Positions 49,459 to 58,872 of a stretch of 64,000 nucleotides of DNA are shown piece by piece. Below the pieces are notes generated by a model. It saw only the letters and a program-made list of their open reading frames with translations. It did not search any database and had not been told where the DNA came from. A program made the translations under genes and the position numbers. This DNA is from IDS-8 sp040902105. Lineage in GTDB: Bacteria > Pseudomonadota > Gammaproteobacteria > Steroidobacterales > Woeseiaceae. Every line of letters begins with the position of its first letter. Within the stretch, counting starts at the first letter, position 1. The stretch lies in assembly GCA_040902105.1 (NCBI GenBank), contig JBBDXW010000055.1, positions 31,484 through 95,483 of the forward strand. The letters run 5' to 3'.

Positions 49459-51573
49459 GTGAAATTTTTCACCGTCCGGATGTTGCATTCACGATCGTTC
49501 CTGCCGTTGCTCTTGCTCTGCATGGCATTGCCGGCTCACGCGGTTGAATCGCTGCGCGGCAAGGTTGCCGAAATCACAGGCGAAGACTGGACAATTTCCG
49601 GGCTCGAAGTCAGCGTCGCTCTGGGCGAGTCGTCGTTGCACGGCGACCTTCGCATTGCCGTGCTCGAGGTACCTGCAGCGGGGCTTTTATTCGCCGACGT
49701 GCGAGTCGACTGCGGCAGGATCGAGCTTTCCGGGACCGAGTTCGGCTGTCTCGCCGCCCAATTCACAGCCGAGCTGCCCGGCACCGGCCGCGAGACTTTT
49801 CCTGGCGAGGCGATCTACGATCGCAAAACGGGCAGCACGCGCTTCGATCTGCGTAGTATCCCCGTGGCCCACGGGCTGGTACGCCTGCGCGGAGGCGTGA
49901 CGGAGACTTCGGTCGATATCGAATTTTCCGGTAACGAGCTGCAGCTGGCGGAACTCGCCGCCATCGCCGAAGGATTCGGGGCCGCTCCTCAGGCTCTGGC
50001 CGCTGCCGGTGCCGCAAATCTTTCGGGAACCCTGCAAATCCGAAACGACGGCGCATCTCGTGCGTCACTGAAGGCTGAGCTGAAGGATGCATCCATATCG
50101 AACGAAGCCGGCACGCTGGTCACCGATGCGATGCACGCGTTCGTCGAGATCACAGCCGGTATGGTCGAAAACCGCTGGCAGTTCACCGGGGACATGTCGG
50201 CGGATGCGGGCGAAGCGTACATCGAGCCGGTCTACGCCAACCTCACTGAGAATGGACTGACGTTCAGTGCGACAGGCCATGCGGCAGCGGATTTCAGCGA
50301 CGCCTGTTTCGAGACCATTGCCCTGACGCAGGGATCGCTGATCGAGGCAGCGGGCAATTTGCGCATTCGCCCAGGCGCGGACGACGCCGACGGCATCAGC
50401 CTCAGCGGCTCTATCGAACTCACGGACTCATCGGTGAACGCGATTTATTCGGGACTGTTGCAGGTGCTTCTCGCCGGCACGATCGTGGGCGACCTCGACA
50501 CCTCAGGCACGATCGACGGCACCGTCAGTTTCGATGACAACGAAGTATCCGCCGTCGATCTTTCGCTCCGGGATCTGAGCGCTGACGACAAACAGGGGCG
50601 TTTCGGGATCTACGGACTGGACGGTGTTATCCGCTGGCCAGGGACGGATGGCGAAGCTGAGAACGCAGAGCCCAGCAGTCTGCACTGGGAAAGCGCGAGC
50701 GCCTACAACATTCCGTTGGGCGCAGGCGAAATCGAGGCGCAGCTTGGCGACGACGATCTCCGCCTTTTGAATGTGGTGCGCGTGCCGACAATGGGCGGCG
50801 CGCTCGTGCTGAACCGCCTGTTGCTCACAAATTACGGCAAGGAGGATGCGAGTGGCCTGCTGGATGCCGAGCTCGAGCCGATTCAACTCGGCGCTTTGAC
50901 CGGTGCGTTCGGCTGGCCCGCGTTTTCCGGCTCATTGTCCGGCCAGCTGCCGTTGCTGCAATACGATGGCGGGGTCGTGACCGTCGGCGGGAGCCTCACC
51001 GCGAAAGCGTTCGACGGGGATATCGAGTTCGCCAACCTGCGGGTCGAGCAGCCGTTTGGGCTGGTGCCGAAGCTCAATGGCGACCTGCGCCTGCGGCAAC
51101 TGGACCTAGAGCAGGTGACCGACACCTTTTCGTTCGGCCTGATTCAGGGACGGTTAAGCGGGGACGTGACAGGCTTGGAGATGCATTCGTGGCGGCCGGT
51201 GGCGATGGACCTGCACCTTTACACACCGCCAGACGACTCGTCGCGGCGCCGCATCAGCCAGCGCGCCGTCGAGAACCTGGCAAGTGTCGGCGGAGGCGGG
51301 GCCGCGGCGGCGCTGTCGTCCGGGTTCCTGAAGTTTTTCGAGGAGTTTTCGTATCGGAGGATCGGCATACGCTGCGTTCTGCAAAACGGCACCTGCGCGA
51401 TGAGCGGTGCGGGACCGGCCGGTGAAGGCGAGTTCGGGCGGGGCTACTACATAGTGAAAGGCAGCGGCCTGCCGCGCATCGATGTCGTCGGGTACCGGCA
51501 TCAGGTAAGCTGGACGGCGCTCGTGAACCAGCTGGTCAACATTACGCAAAGCGGCGCACCGACTGTAAACTAG
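49459..51573 (+). CDS. ydbH: YdbH-like intermembrane lipid-transport protein
   Basis: A 704-residue protein with an N-terminal membrane anchor/signal (FLPLLLLCMALPAHA) and a long beta-rich body of AsmA/TamB type. The C-terminal ~200 residues match YdbH: SGDVTGLEMHSWRP, RRISQRAVENLASVG, FLKFFEEFSYRRIGIRCVL, and YYIVKGSGLPRIDVVGYRH. E. coli YdbH spans the periplasm and moves phospholipid to the outer membrane, redundantly with TamB and YhdP. It is shorter than E. coli YdbH (~880). The next gene carries its expected partners. Confidence 0.88.
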   Translation: MKFFTVRMLHSRSFLPLLLLCMALPAHAVESLRGKVAEITGEDWTISGLEVSVALGESSLHGDLRIAVLEVPAAGLLFADVRVDCGRIELSGTEFGCLAAQFTAELPGTGRETFPGEAIYDRKTGSTRFDLRSIPVAHGLVRLRGGVTETSVDIEFSGNELQLAELAAIAEGFGAAPQALAAAGAANLSGTLQIRNDGASRASLKAELKDASISNEAGTLVTDAMHAFVEITAGMVENRWQFTGDMSADAGEAYIEPVYANLTENGLTFSATGHAAADFSDACFETIALTQGSLIEAAGNLRIRPGADDADGISLSGSIELTDSSVNAIYSGLLQVLLAGTIVGDLDTSGTIDGTVSFDDNEVSAVDLSLRDLSADDKQGRFGIYGLDGVIRWPGTDGEAENAEPSSLHWESASAYNIPLGAGEIEAQLGDDDLRLLNVVRVPTMGGALVLNRLLLTNYGKEDASGLLDAELEPIQLGALTGAFGWPAFSGSLSGQLPLLQYDGGVVTVGGSLTAKAFDGDIEFANLRVEQPFGLVPKLNGDLRLRQLDLEQVTDTFSFGLIQGRLSGDVTGLEMHSWRPVAMDLHLYTPPDDSSRRRISQRAVENLASVGGGGAAAALSSGFLKFFEEFSYRRIGIRCVLQNGTCAMSGAGPAGEGEFGRGYYIVKGSGLPRIDVVGYRHQVSWTALVNQLVNITQSGAPTVN

Positions 51574-51616
51574 TGCACCGCCTCGCAATTTCAAGAACGA
51601 ACAACGGGGAGTTTCG

Positions 51617-52237
51617 ATGATGAACAAGGTGGCGCTCGCCTGTGCAACGTTTCTGGTCGCTTTTGCGGCTGCCTGCGTAACGATCAACGTGTACTTTCCC
51701 GAGGCTGCAGCCGAACAGGCAGCCGATCGCATCATCGACAAGGTGCGCGGCGAACCGGCCAGTATGGACAACCCGGACGATACCGGCGCGTCACTGCGGT
51801 CGAGAGAGCCCCGGCCGGAACCTGTGATGATCGCTGCGGCAAGACACTTCGTAAACTTCGTGATTGCCGATGCCAATGCACAAGGCGCAGTCGACTTCGA
51901 CAAACCGTCGCCGGAAAAAGCGGCGCTGGAAAATTCACTGGCAAACCGCTTTCCGCAACTGAAACCCTATTTCGATTCCGGCGCGATCGGCGTGAACGAT
52001 GTTGGATCAATAGAAATTCGCGACCGCAATCTGGTGCCGCTCAAGGACAGGAACACGCTCCTGCAACTGGTAAACGCGCAGAATAACGACTGGAATGCCC
52101 TTTACGCCGAGATTGCGCGCGCTAACGGCCATCCCGAGTGGGAAGAGGACATCCGCCAGACCTTCGCGAGCCGCTGGATCGCCAAGGCGGACGCCGGCTG
52201 GTGGTACAAGGACGGGGGAAGCTGGAAGCAGAAATAG
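51617..52237 (+). CDS. Lipoprotein with YnbE-like start and YdbL (DUF1318) domain
   Basis: A 206-residue protein from ATG 51617 with GGGGAG upstream. The signal ends in a lipobox (LVAFAAAC). The first mature residues, VTINVYFPEAAAEQAADRII, are like the beta-strand of YnbE. After a ~60-residue linker, residues ~115-206 are a YdbL/DUF1318 domain: LKPYFDSGAIGVNDVGSIEI, then LLQLVNAQNNDW..YAEIA and the final WWYKDGGSWKQK. In E. coli, YnbE caps YdbH at the outer membrane and YdbL modulates them as separate proteins. Here one lipoprotein seems to hold both. The YnbE part is less certain. Confidence 0.78.
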   Translation: MMNKVALACATFLVAFAAACVTINVYFPEAAAEQAADRIIDKVRGEPASMDNPDDTGASLRSREPRPEPVMIAAARHFVNFVIADANAQGAVDFDKPSPEKAALENSLANRFPQLKPYFDSGAIGVNDVGSIEIRDRNLVPLKDRNTLLQLVNAQNNDWNALYAEIARANGHPEWEEDIRQTFASRWIAKADAGWWYKDGGSWKQK

Positions 52238-52250
52238 CCGCGGCCAAGCC

Positions 52251-52318
52251 GCATCCGCTTCGCCAGTCGCCGCGCGGGTCGCCCGCAATGGCGGGCTCCT
52301 ACAGTGACTTGTGCAGAG
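52251..52318 (-). repeat. Half of the composite REP element
   Basis: Identical over 67 bases to 29302-29369: the spacer GCTTCGCCAGTCGCCGCGCG, one REP core, then AGTGACTTGTGCAGAG. The other half is absent. It starts 14 bases after the lipoprotein stop. Confidence 0.9.
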
Positions 52319-52519
52319 ACTCTGCGTTGTCGACGTTTCCTTCCAGCATCGTCGCGTTCTGGAAATTCATCAACACTGCCGTTTTGTTGCCGTTCTTTGC
52401 CTGGGTGTGATCTTCCCGCCACGCACTCCTGGAAGCATTCTTTTCAGTAAGAAGCAAGGCTGGAACGTAAACCCCTATTCCGAAATAATGTCGCCAACTC
52501 TGGCCGCCGACGGTTCCAC

Positions 52520-54376
52520 TTGACGACATTTCCAGAATCGCTGGACCCTCACGCCATCGCCGTGATGATCATGGTTGTGGTCGCGCTCGCTCTCTTCAGC
52601 AGCTCGCGCATTTCCATGGAATCGTCCGGTCTCGCCGTTCTGACTGCCATGGTCGTCGGGTTGCAAATATTTCCTTACAGCGGCGACTACGGCACACTGA
52701 GTTATAACGATATTCTCAGCGGCTTCGCCAATCCGGCGCTCATTACGATCGCCGCACTCCTCATTTGCTCCAAGGCGCTCGAGGTTACCGGCGCCCTGCA
52801 TACCACTACGCGGATGCTTGCCAGCCTGTGGATCAAGAACCCTCGTGGCGCATTGCTCCTGACGATGTTCATCGTCGCCATCGCGAGCATGTTCATGAAC
52901 AACACGCCTCTTGTAGCGATGACCTTGCCGGTCCTCGTCGCAGTGTGCATACGCACGCAAACGCCGGTAACCCGGGTGCTGATGCCCGTCGGCTTCGCCA
53001 CCGTTATTGGCGGCATGGCAACAACCATCGGCACGTCGACAAACCTGCTGGTCGTTGACCTGGCTGAACGTTTGGGCATGCCGCGCTTCGAAATGTTCGA
53101 CTTCGCCTTGCCGGTAGTGCTGGCGGGTTCCGTAAGCATCGTATTCGTGTGGCTGATAGCGCCGTGGGTCCTGCCTGACCGATCGACTCCCATGACCGAC
53201 GCGGCGCCGCGGATTTTCCGCGGAGTTCTGCACGTAACCCCGGAGAGTCCGACAGCCGGCCGCACGGTGTCGGAAATACTGGCGAAAACCCACAGCCGCC
53301 TGCAGCTGGAAAGAATCGAGCGCGGCTCGGACCTTTTTATTGCTCGCCTGCCGACCACGGTTCTGCGCGCCGGCGATCGGCTGTATGTCAGGGGACAATC
53401 GCAGCAACTCAAGGAATTCGAGGCGCAGCTCGGCACGCCGTTGTGGCATTCGGACGGCGCGACCAGCGACTCCGCGAAAGAGTGGGTCGAAGAAAAGACG
53501 CAACAGCGCCTGGCGGAAATCGTGATCACCTCGGCGTCCGCTCTGAATGGCCAGACGCTGGGGCAGTCGACCCTGCTCCAGCAGTACGGATTGTCGCCCA
53601 TCGCGGTGCATGCGCCGAAGGGCCGGGCGCGAGACAATCCGGAGGAACTGCGCAAGCTCGAGGAGCTTAAACTGCGTGTCGGCGACGTCGTGCTGGTTCA
53701 GGGTGACTCGAGCGGCATAAACCACCTCAAACGAACCGGACAGGTTCTCATCCTGGACAGCGCCATCGACTTGCCGCACACATCGAAGGCAGGCATGGCC
53801 TCGGCAATCATGATCGGCGTCATTGTTGTCGCCGCCGTTGGCTTCCTGCCGATTCTCGCCAGCGCACTGGCCGGCGTGGTGCTTTGCATCGCAACCCGTT
53901 GCATCCAGTGGCGTCAACTGCGCGCCGCGATCGACGCCAACCTGGTCATCATGATCGTCGCATCACTGGCGCTGGGCGACGCCCTCGTGAAGACGGGCGC
54001 TACGGCGTACCTTGCCGGGCAGTTCGTGTCGTTCGCCGGTGACTTGCCGCCGGGGGTCATAATATCCCTGGTGTTGCTCTCGGCAGCGCTGTTGACCGAG
54101 GTCGCCACGAACAACGCCGTCGCAGTCTTGCTCACACCGCTGGCTTTTTCCATCGCCGCGGGATTGGGTATGGACCCTGCGCCGTTCGTTCTCGCGGTCA
54201 TGTTCGGCGCCAACATGAGCTACATCACTCCGTTCGGTTACCAGACGAACATCATGGTAATGAATGCAGGCGGCTACAGGTTCACCGACTTCGTACGGCT
54301 CGGTACGCCACTGCAAATCTGTATGTGGGCGCTCCTATCGTGGCTTCTCGCTATGGGCGTGGGTGTGGACTCATAG
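52520..54376 (+). CDS. SLC13-type transporter with RCK_C domains (copy 1)
   Basis: A 618-residue protein starting at TTG 52520. The second copy uses the same codon, which supports it. Helices flank two TrkA-C/RCK_C regulatory domains in the central loop (~215-400). These are marked by LERIERGSDLFIARLPTTVL, then DRLYVRGQSQQL, and by LNGQTLGQSTLLQQYGLSPI, then LRVGDVVLVQGDS. SLC13 signatures appear twice: MFMNNTPLVAMTLPVLVA and GTSTNLLVVDLAE in the first half, and VATNNAVAVLLTPLAFSIAA and ANMSYITPFGYQTN in the second. It is likely a Na+-coupled anion (sulfate, phosphate or dicarboxylate) carrier. Confidence 0.93.
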   Translation: MTTFPESLDPHAIAVMIMVVVALALFSSSRISMESSGLAVLTAMVVGLQIFPYSGDYGTLSYNDILSGFANPALITIAALLICSKALEVTGALHTTTRMLASLWIKNPRGALLLTMFIVAIASMFMNNTPLVAMTLPVLVAVCIRTQTPVTRVLMPVGFATVIGGMATTIGTSTNLLVVDLAERLGMPRFEMFDFALPVVLAGSVSIVFVWLIAPWVLPDRSTPMTDAAPRIFRGVLHVTPESPTAGRTVSEILAKTHSRLQLERIERGSDLFIARLPTTVLRAGDRLYVRGQSQQLKEFEAQLGTPLWHSDGATSDSAKEWVEEKTQQRLAEIVITSASALNGQTLGQSTLLQQYGLSPIAVHAPKGRARDNPEELRKLEELKLRVGDVVLVQGDSSGINHLKRTGQVLILDSAIDLPHTSKAGMASAIMIGVIVVAAVGFLPILASALAGVVLCIATRCIQWRQLRAAIDANLVIMIVASLALGDALVKTGATAYLAGQFVSFAGDLPPGVIISLVLLSAALLTEVATNNAVAVLLTPLAFSIAAGLGMDPAPFVLAVMFGANMSYITPFGYQTNIMVMNAGGYRFTDFVRLGTPLQICMWALLSWLLAMGVGVDS

Positions 54377-54446
54377 GGCCGGAACGCTGGAATGTGAACG
54401 CCTATTCCTAAATAATGCCGCGAACTCCGACTGCCGGCTGCCTCGT

Positions 54447-56300
54447 TTGACGACATTTCCCGAATCGCTGGAACCTCACGGCCTCGCCGTCATGCTCCTG
54501 GTTCTTGTCGCGCTTCTGCTCTTCAGCAGCTCGCGGATCTCCATGGAATCGTCCGGTCTTGTCGTCCTGACGGCAATGGTCGTTGGCTTCGAATTATTCC
54601 CGTACAGAGGCGCTTCGGGTGAACTCGACGCCGGCGACATCCTCGCCGGCTTCTCCAATCCTGCCCTGATTACGATTATCGCGCTCCTGATTTGCTCCAA
54701 GGCGCTGGAAGTCACAGGGGCGCTGCATACCACCACGCGCCTGCTTGCCGGCCTGTGGCGCCGAAATCCGCGGGGCGCATTACTGATAACGATGTTCGTG
54801 GCCGCGATCGGCAGCATGTTCATGAACAACACGCCCCTCGTAGCGATGATTTTGCCGGTCCTGATTGCAGTGTGCATACGAACGCAAACGCCGGTGACCG
54901 GCGTGCTGATGCCCGTAGGTTACGCCACCATTATCGGCGGCATGGCAACGACCATCGGAACATCGACCAACCTGCTGGTCGTCGACCTCTCGGAACGCAT
55001 GGGCATGCCACGCTTCGAAATGTTCGATTTCGCCATTCCGGTCATCCTGGCGGGTTCCGCAAGTATCGTATTCGTGTGGCTGATAGCACCCTGGATTCTG
55101 CCGGGCAGATCGACACCCATGACGGACGCCGCGCCGAGGATTTTCCGTGCCGTACTGCACGTAACGCCCGAGAGCCCCGCAGCCGGGCTCACCGTGTCTG
55201 AAATACTGTCGAAAACCCACGGTCGCATGCAGCTGGAAAGAATCGAGCGCGGGGCAGACCTGTTTATCGCCCGGCTGCCGACCACGGTTCTGCGCAGCGG
55301 TGACCGGTTGTATGTCCGGGGGCAATCGCAGCAACTCAAGGAATTCGAATCGCAGCTCGGCGCGCCGTTGTGGACCCCGGACGGCACCGACAGCGAATCC
55401 GCCAAGCTGTGGGTCGAAGAAAAGACGCAACAGCGCCTGGCGGAAATCGTGATCACGTCGGCTTCCGCTTTGAACGGTCAGACGCTCGGCCAGTCGACGC
55501 TGCTCTTGCAGTACGGCTTGTCGCCGATCGCCGTGCACGCGCCGAAGGGCCGCGCCCGAGACGACCCTGAGGAACTGCGCAAGCTGGAAGACCTCAAGCT
55601 GCGCGCTGGCGATGTCGTCCTCGTGCAGGGCGACTCGAGCGGCATAAACCACCTGAAGCAAACCGGCCAGGTCCTGGTGCTGGACAGCGCCATCGACTTG
55701 CCGCATACATCGAAGGCAGGCACGGCAACGGCCATCACGGTCGGCGTCATTCTGGTCGCCGCTGTCGGCCTGATGCCGATCCTTGTCAGCGCAATGGCAG
55801 GCGTCGTGCTTTGCATTGCCACCCGTTGCATCCAGTGGCGTCAACTCCGCGCCGCGATCGATACCAATCTGGTTGTGATGATCGTCGCAGCGCTGGCCAT
55901 GGGTGAGGGTTTGATCAGGACGGGCGCTACAGCCTGGCTTGCAGGACAATTCGTGGCGGTCGCAGGCGGCCTGTCGCCGCAGATCTTCCTTTCGCTTCTG
56001 ATGTTGGCATCTGCGCTGTTGACCGAGATCGTCACCAACAACGCCGTGGCGGTCCTGATCACACCGATTGCTTTCTCCATAGCCTCGGGCTTGGGTGTGG
56101 ATCCCACCCCTTTCGTTCTCGCGGTCATGTTCGGCGCCAACATGAGCTACATCACGCCGTTCGGTTACCAGACGAACCTGATGGTCATGAATGCGGGCGG
56201 CTACCTTTTCACCGACTTCGTGCGGCTTGGTTTCCCGCTGCAGATGTTCATCTGGGTCTTGTTATCGTGGCTGCTCGCCATGGGCGTGGGTCTCGACTAG
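54447..56300 (+). CDS. SLC13-type transporter with RCK_C domains (copy 2)
   Basis: A 617-residue tandem paralog, roughly 85 percent identical by eye to copy 1. It also starts with TTG (54447), and the in-frame sequence before it is the non-coding tail of copy 1. It keeps both SNT motifs (MFMNNTPLVAMILPVLIA, IVTNNAVAVLITPIAFSIAS) and both RCK_C domains. The differences lie in the first helix pair (ELFPYRGASGELDAGDILAG) and the last helices. About 80 bases upstream are duplicated with the gene. This explains the shared TTG start, and both copies should have similar promoters. Confidence 0.93.
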   Translation: MTTFPESLEPHGLAVMLLVLVALLLFSSSRISMESSGLVVLTAMVVGFELFPYRGASGELDAGDILAGFSNPALITIIALLICSKALEVTGALHTTTRLLAGLWRRNPRGALLITMFVAAIGSMFMNNTPLVAMILPVLIAVCIRTQTPVTGVLMPVGYATIIGGMATTIGTSTNLLVVDLSERMGMPRFEMFDFAIPVILAGSASIVFVWLIAPWILPGRSTPMTDAAPRIFRAVLHVTPESPAAGLTVSEILSKTHGRMQLERIERGADLFIARLPTTVLRSGDRLYVRGQSQQLKEFESQLGAPLWTPDGTDSESAKLWVEEKTQQRLAEIVITSASALNGQTLGQSTLLLQYGLSPIAVHAPKGRARDDPEELRKLEDLKLRAGDVVLVQGDSSGINHLKQTGQVLVLDSAIDLPHTSKAGTATAITVGVILVAAVGLMPILVSAMAGVVLCIATRCIQWRQLRAAIDTNLVVMIVAALAMGEGLIRTGATAWLAGQFVAVAGGLSPQIFLSLLMLASALLTEIVTNNAVAVLITPIAFSIASGLGVDPTPFVLAVMFGANMSYITPFGYQTNLMVMNAGGYLFTDFVRLGFPLQMFIWVLLSWLLAMGVGLD

Positions 56301-56307
56301 GGAGCCT

Positions 56308-56333
56308 CTGCACAAGTGCCCGGGCTTGTGCAG
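56308..56333. repeat. Minimal hairpin made of two CTGCACAAG boxes
   Basis: CTGCACAAGTGCCC followed by GGGCTTGTGCAG pairs as a compact hairpin eight bases after the copy-2 stop. It has the outer boxes of the composite element at 29250 but no REP core between them, so it looks like an internally deleted form. It may serve as a terminator. Confidence 0.7.
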
Positions 56334-56420
56334 CACCGGCGTTCAATTTCCTGCGGCGGTTTTGTCCCGTTACGGTAATATCGGCGCGAGGATGCGGGGG
56401 TTGCTTTGGAAGAACTGATA

Positions 56421-57731
56421 ATGGAATCGGTTGAATTCAGCCAGCTCGTGCTGGCCTACGTCAATCGACCCGCGTTCATCTCCCAGGCGATCGTCATTAT
56501 TGCGCTGTTCGTGACGTCGTATGGTCTGTCGTGGTGGGCGAAGCCCCGTCTCGAGGCGAAGTCACGGGAAATAAAAGGTTGGCCGGCGGTGCTGCGGCTG
56601 ATCACGATCCTGTTGCAGCGCCTCGTCTGGATCATCTTTGTCGGTTTCCTGACCATCGCTTTCGTTCTGGTGCAAAGCGCCGGATGGCCGGCCCGCAGCC
56701 AGTTGCTGTCCACGGTGTTATTGCTGGCGCTCGCCTGGCTGGTCATTTCCGTCGTCTCACAGGCAATACACAGCCGGGCGCTCGGCCGGGTATTCGCGAT
56801 CGTTGTCTGGATCTACGTCACCGCGACAATTCTTGGAATCACAGAGAATGTCGCGGCCGTGCTCGACAGCCTCGGATTCCAGATCGGGAACTTCAGACTG
56901 TCGCTGCTGTGGTTCCTGAAAGCCATCCTCTTTCTCGGAATACTGTTCTGGCTGGCACTCAGCATCGGCAATTTTCTCGACCAGCGCATTCAGCGGTCGC
57001 AGGAGCTTACGCCGTCGCTACGCGTGCTGGCCGGAAAGGTGGTGCGGATTACGCTGATCGTGATTGCCGCGGTCGCGTGGCTTTCGGCAATCGACGTCAA
57101 CCTCACGGTCATCACCGTATTTTCCGGCGCCATCGGCGTTGGTATCGGTTTCGGTTTGCAGAAGGTCGTGTCGAATCTGTTCTCCGGCGTGATCATACTG
57201 CTCGACCGTTCGATCAAGCCCGGCGACACGATCTCGGTCGGGGAGACATTCGGCTGGATTCGAGAACTCCGCGCGCGCTTCGTCTCCGTCGTGACCCGCG
57301 ACGGGCGCGAATACCTGATCCCGAACGAGGATTTCATTACTCACGAGGTGATCAACTGGTCGTATTCCGACGACCTGGTGCGCATAGACGTGCCGTTCCA
57401 CGCCTCCTACGACGCCGATCCGCACACGATCAGCGCCGTCGCAATCGAAGCGGCGGGCACCGTGCCCCGCGTGGTGGAGGCGCAGGTGCCGGTCTGCTGG
57501 CTGACTGCGTTCGGCGAGTCGTCCCTCGAGTTCCTGCTGCGCTTCTGGATCCGCGACCCGCAGAACGGCCTGACCAACGTCCGCGGAGCGGTCCTGCTGG
57601 CAGTATGGGATGCATTCAAGTCCAACGGCATCGGCATCCCCTACCCGCATCGCGAGGTGATCATGAAGACGCCTGTCGAAGTCCGCGGAAGGTCGCCCGC
57701 CGCCATGGAAACTCTGCACAAGCCGCTGTAG
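56421..57731 (+). CDS. MscS-family mechanosensitive channel
   Basis: A 436-residue protein. ATG 56421 follows a GGAAGA site, and an in-frame TTG at 56406 is the alternative. Several N-terminal helices lead to the pore-lining helix TM3 (TVFSGAIGVGIGFGLQKVVS, Gly/Ala-rich). The MscS beta domain (NLFSGVIILLDRSIKPGDTI, then GWIRELRARFVSVVTRDGRE, then YLIPNEDFITHEVINWSYSD) and a C-terminal alpha/beta cytoplasmic cage follow. The channel opens on membrane tension and releases solutes on osmotic downshock. The last codons and the TAG stop lie inside a repeat element. Confidence 0.94.
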   Translation: MESVEFSQLVLAYVNRPAFISQAIVIIALFVTSYGLSWWAKPRLEAKSREIKGWPAVLRLITILLQRLVWIIFVGFLTIAFVLVQSAGWPARSQLLSTVLLLALAWLVISVVSQAIHSRALGRVFAIVVWIYVTATILGITENVAAVLDSLGFQIGNFRLSLLWFLKAILFLGILFWLALSIGNFLDQRIQRSQELTPSLRVLAGKVVRITLIVIAAVAWLSAIDVNLTVITVFSGAIGVGIGFGLQKVVSNLFSGVIILLDRSIKPGDTISVGETFGWIRELRARFVSVVTRDGREYLIPNEDFITHEVINWSYSDDLVRIDVPFHASYDADPHTISAVAIEAAGTVPRVVEAQVPVCWLTAFGESSLEFLLRFWIRDPQNGLTNVRGAVLLAVWDAFKSNGIGIPYPHREVIMKTPVEVRGRSPAAMETLHKPL

Positions 57732-57803
57732 GAGCCCGCCATTGCATCGCACTCGCCCGCAATGGCGGGCTCCTACAGTCGCTTCGATCAGGGCTTGTGC
57801 AGG
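57712..57803. repeat. Composite REP element overlapping the MscS stop
   Basis: The outer boxes are CTCTGCACAAG at 57712 and CTTGTGCAGGG ending 57803. REP cores face inward (the left truncated after GCCATTG, the right intact) with a short spacer ATCGCACT. The left box and the start of the left core encode the last six residues and the TAG stop of the MscS gene. Confidence 0.9.
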
Positions 57804-57816
57804 GGCCCTTCCCGCT

Positions 57817-58872
57817 TTAGCGGGCAATATAGTCGGCGAGATCCTCTGCGTATTGCTGGTAGAGGCCGTAGTTGTGGGCCACCGTGTCGTTGATGTCCTT
57901 CTGTATCCATGCGGTCCGCAGGGACTCTCGTACCCACTGGTGTTCGGCCCAGTTGCCGTCTGCGGTTTTCACGACTTCGATTTCCGCCGTCTGCATCCCC
58001 GCGAAGTCCGTTACGCTGCCCATTATCTGCCCGAAATCGCTCATGGACATCTGCTCTTCGTCCTCCGCTTTTTTTGCGATCTCCTGAAGGCGTTTGTCCT
58101 TCTCGGCCTGCATCTCGCGCGCCCGCGCCATGACGCGAATGAACGCCTGAACCTGCGACTCCGTTACCTTGCCGTCCGGTGGCGGCGTGTACGTATCCTG
58201 CTCCGCCAGTGCCAGCAGTTCCCCCTGCCGGCTCATGGTACCGAACACTCCACCGCTCACGGCATCCGACGAGTCGGCACCGGACAACACGCCCACGCCG
58301 CCGGGATACATCATTCGTCCCAACATGGTCGAAAACAGGGCCACCGCAACAATGCACGCAAGAAGCGACACGATGTAATGCGCCGCACGGTTCGAATCGG
58401 GCACCTCAAGATAGATCGGAATGATCTTCCACAGCAGGACCAGCGCATAAATGAAAAGTCCGAACGCCAGCAGTGCACCTATCCACGGCAGGCCGGAGAG
58501 CGCCTGGCCGACATAACCCGGCACGAAGGCCAGCGTCGTCGCAGCGAGGCCGAGAGCGAAGCTGCTCTTGCCGCGGAACGCTCCCGCAAGTGCACTGTAG
58601 ATCAATGCAATCAGTGCGGCGATGACTGCGCCCATGCAGATTTGCAGCAACATCGACCCAAGCGTTGGCCGGCCGAATCCAAGTATCGACGTGCCGCTGC
58701 CCAGAAACCCAAGGAGATAAGCGATGACCGCGGCCGCAACGATCAGCGGACCGGTCAGCAGGAACGCCGTCTTCTTCCAGTCGCCTGCCTCGGGAAGGTA
58801 GGCTCGCCAGGCGGGTTCGGGATCGAGCAATGCACCGCGAACGAGTGCCAACGTGCGTTTCAGGTCAAACAT
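57817..58872 (-). CDS. Yip1-domain membrane protein
   Basis: A 351-residue protein. Residues ~1-190 are a Yip1 domain. It begins with DLKRTLALVRGALLDPEPAW, common to bacterial Yip1 proteins, and is followed by five hydrophobic helices (for example LLTGPLIVAAAVIAYLLGFL and FALGLAATTLAFVPGYVGQA). The C-terminal ~130 residues are soluble and charged, with an E/K-rich coiled part (ARAREMQAEKDKRLQEIAKK). The function of bacterial Yip1 proteins is unclear. A short GCCCGC...GCGGGC hairpin spans the stop codon. Confidence 0.85.
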   Translation of the reverse strand: MFDLKRTLALVRGALLDPEPAWRAYLPEAGDWKKTAFLLTGPLIVAAAVIAYLLGFLGSGTSILGFGRPTLGSMLLQICMGAVIAALIALIYSALAGAFRGKSSFALGLAATTLAFVPGYVGQALSGLPWIGALLAFGLFIYALVLLWKIIPIYLEVPDSNRAAHYIVSLLACIVAVALFSTMLGRMMYPGGVGVLSGADSSDAVSGGVFGTMSRQGELLALAEQDTYTPPPDGKVTESQVQAFIRVMARAREMQAEKDKRLQEIAKKAEDEEQMSMSDFGQIMGSVTDFAGMQTAEIEVVKTADGNWAEHQWVRESLRTAWIQKDINDTVAHNYGLYQQYAEDLADYIAR

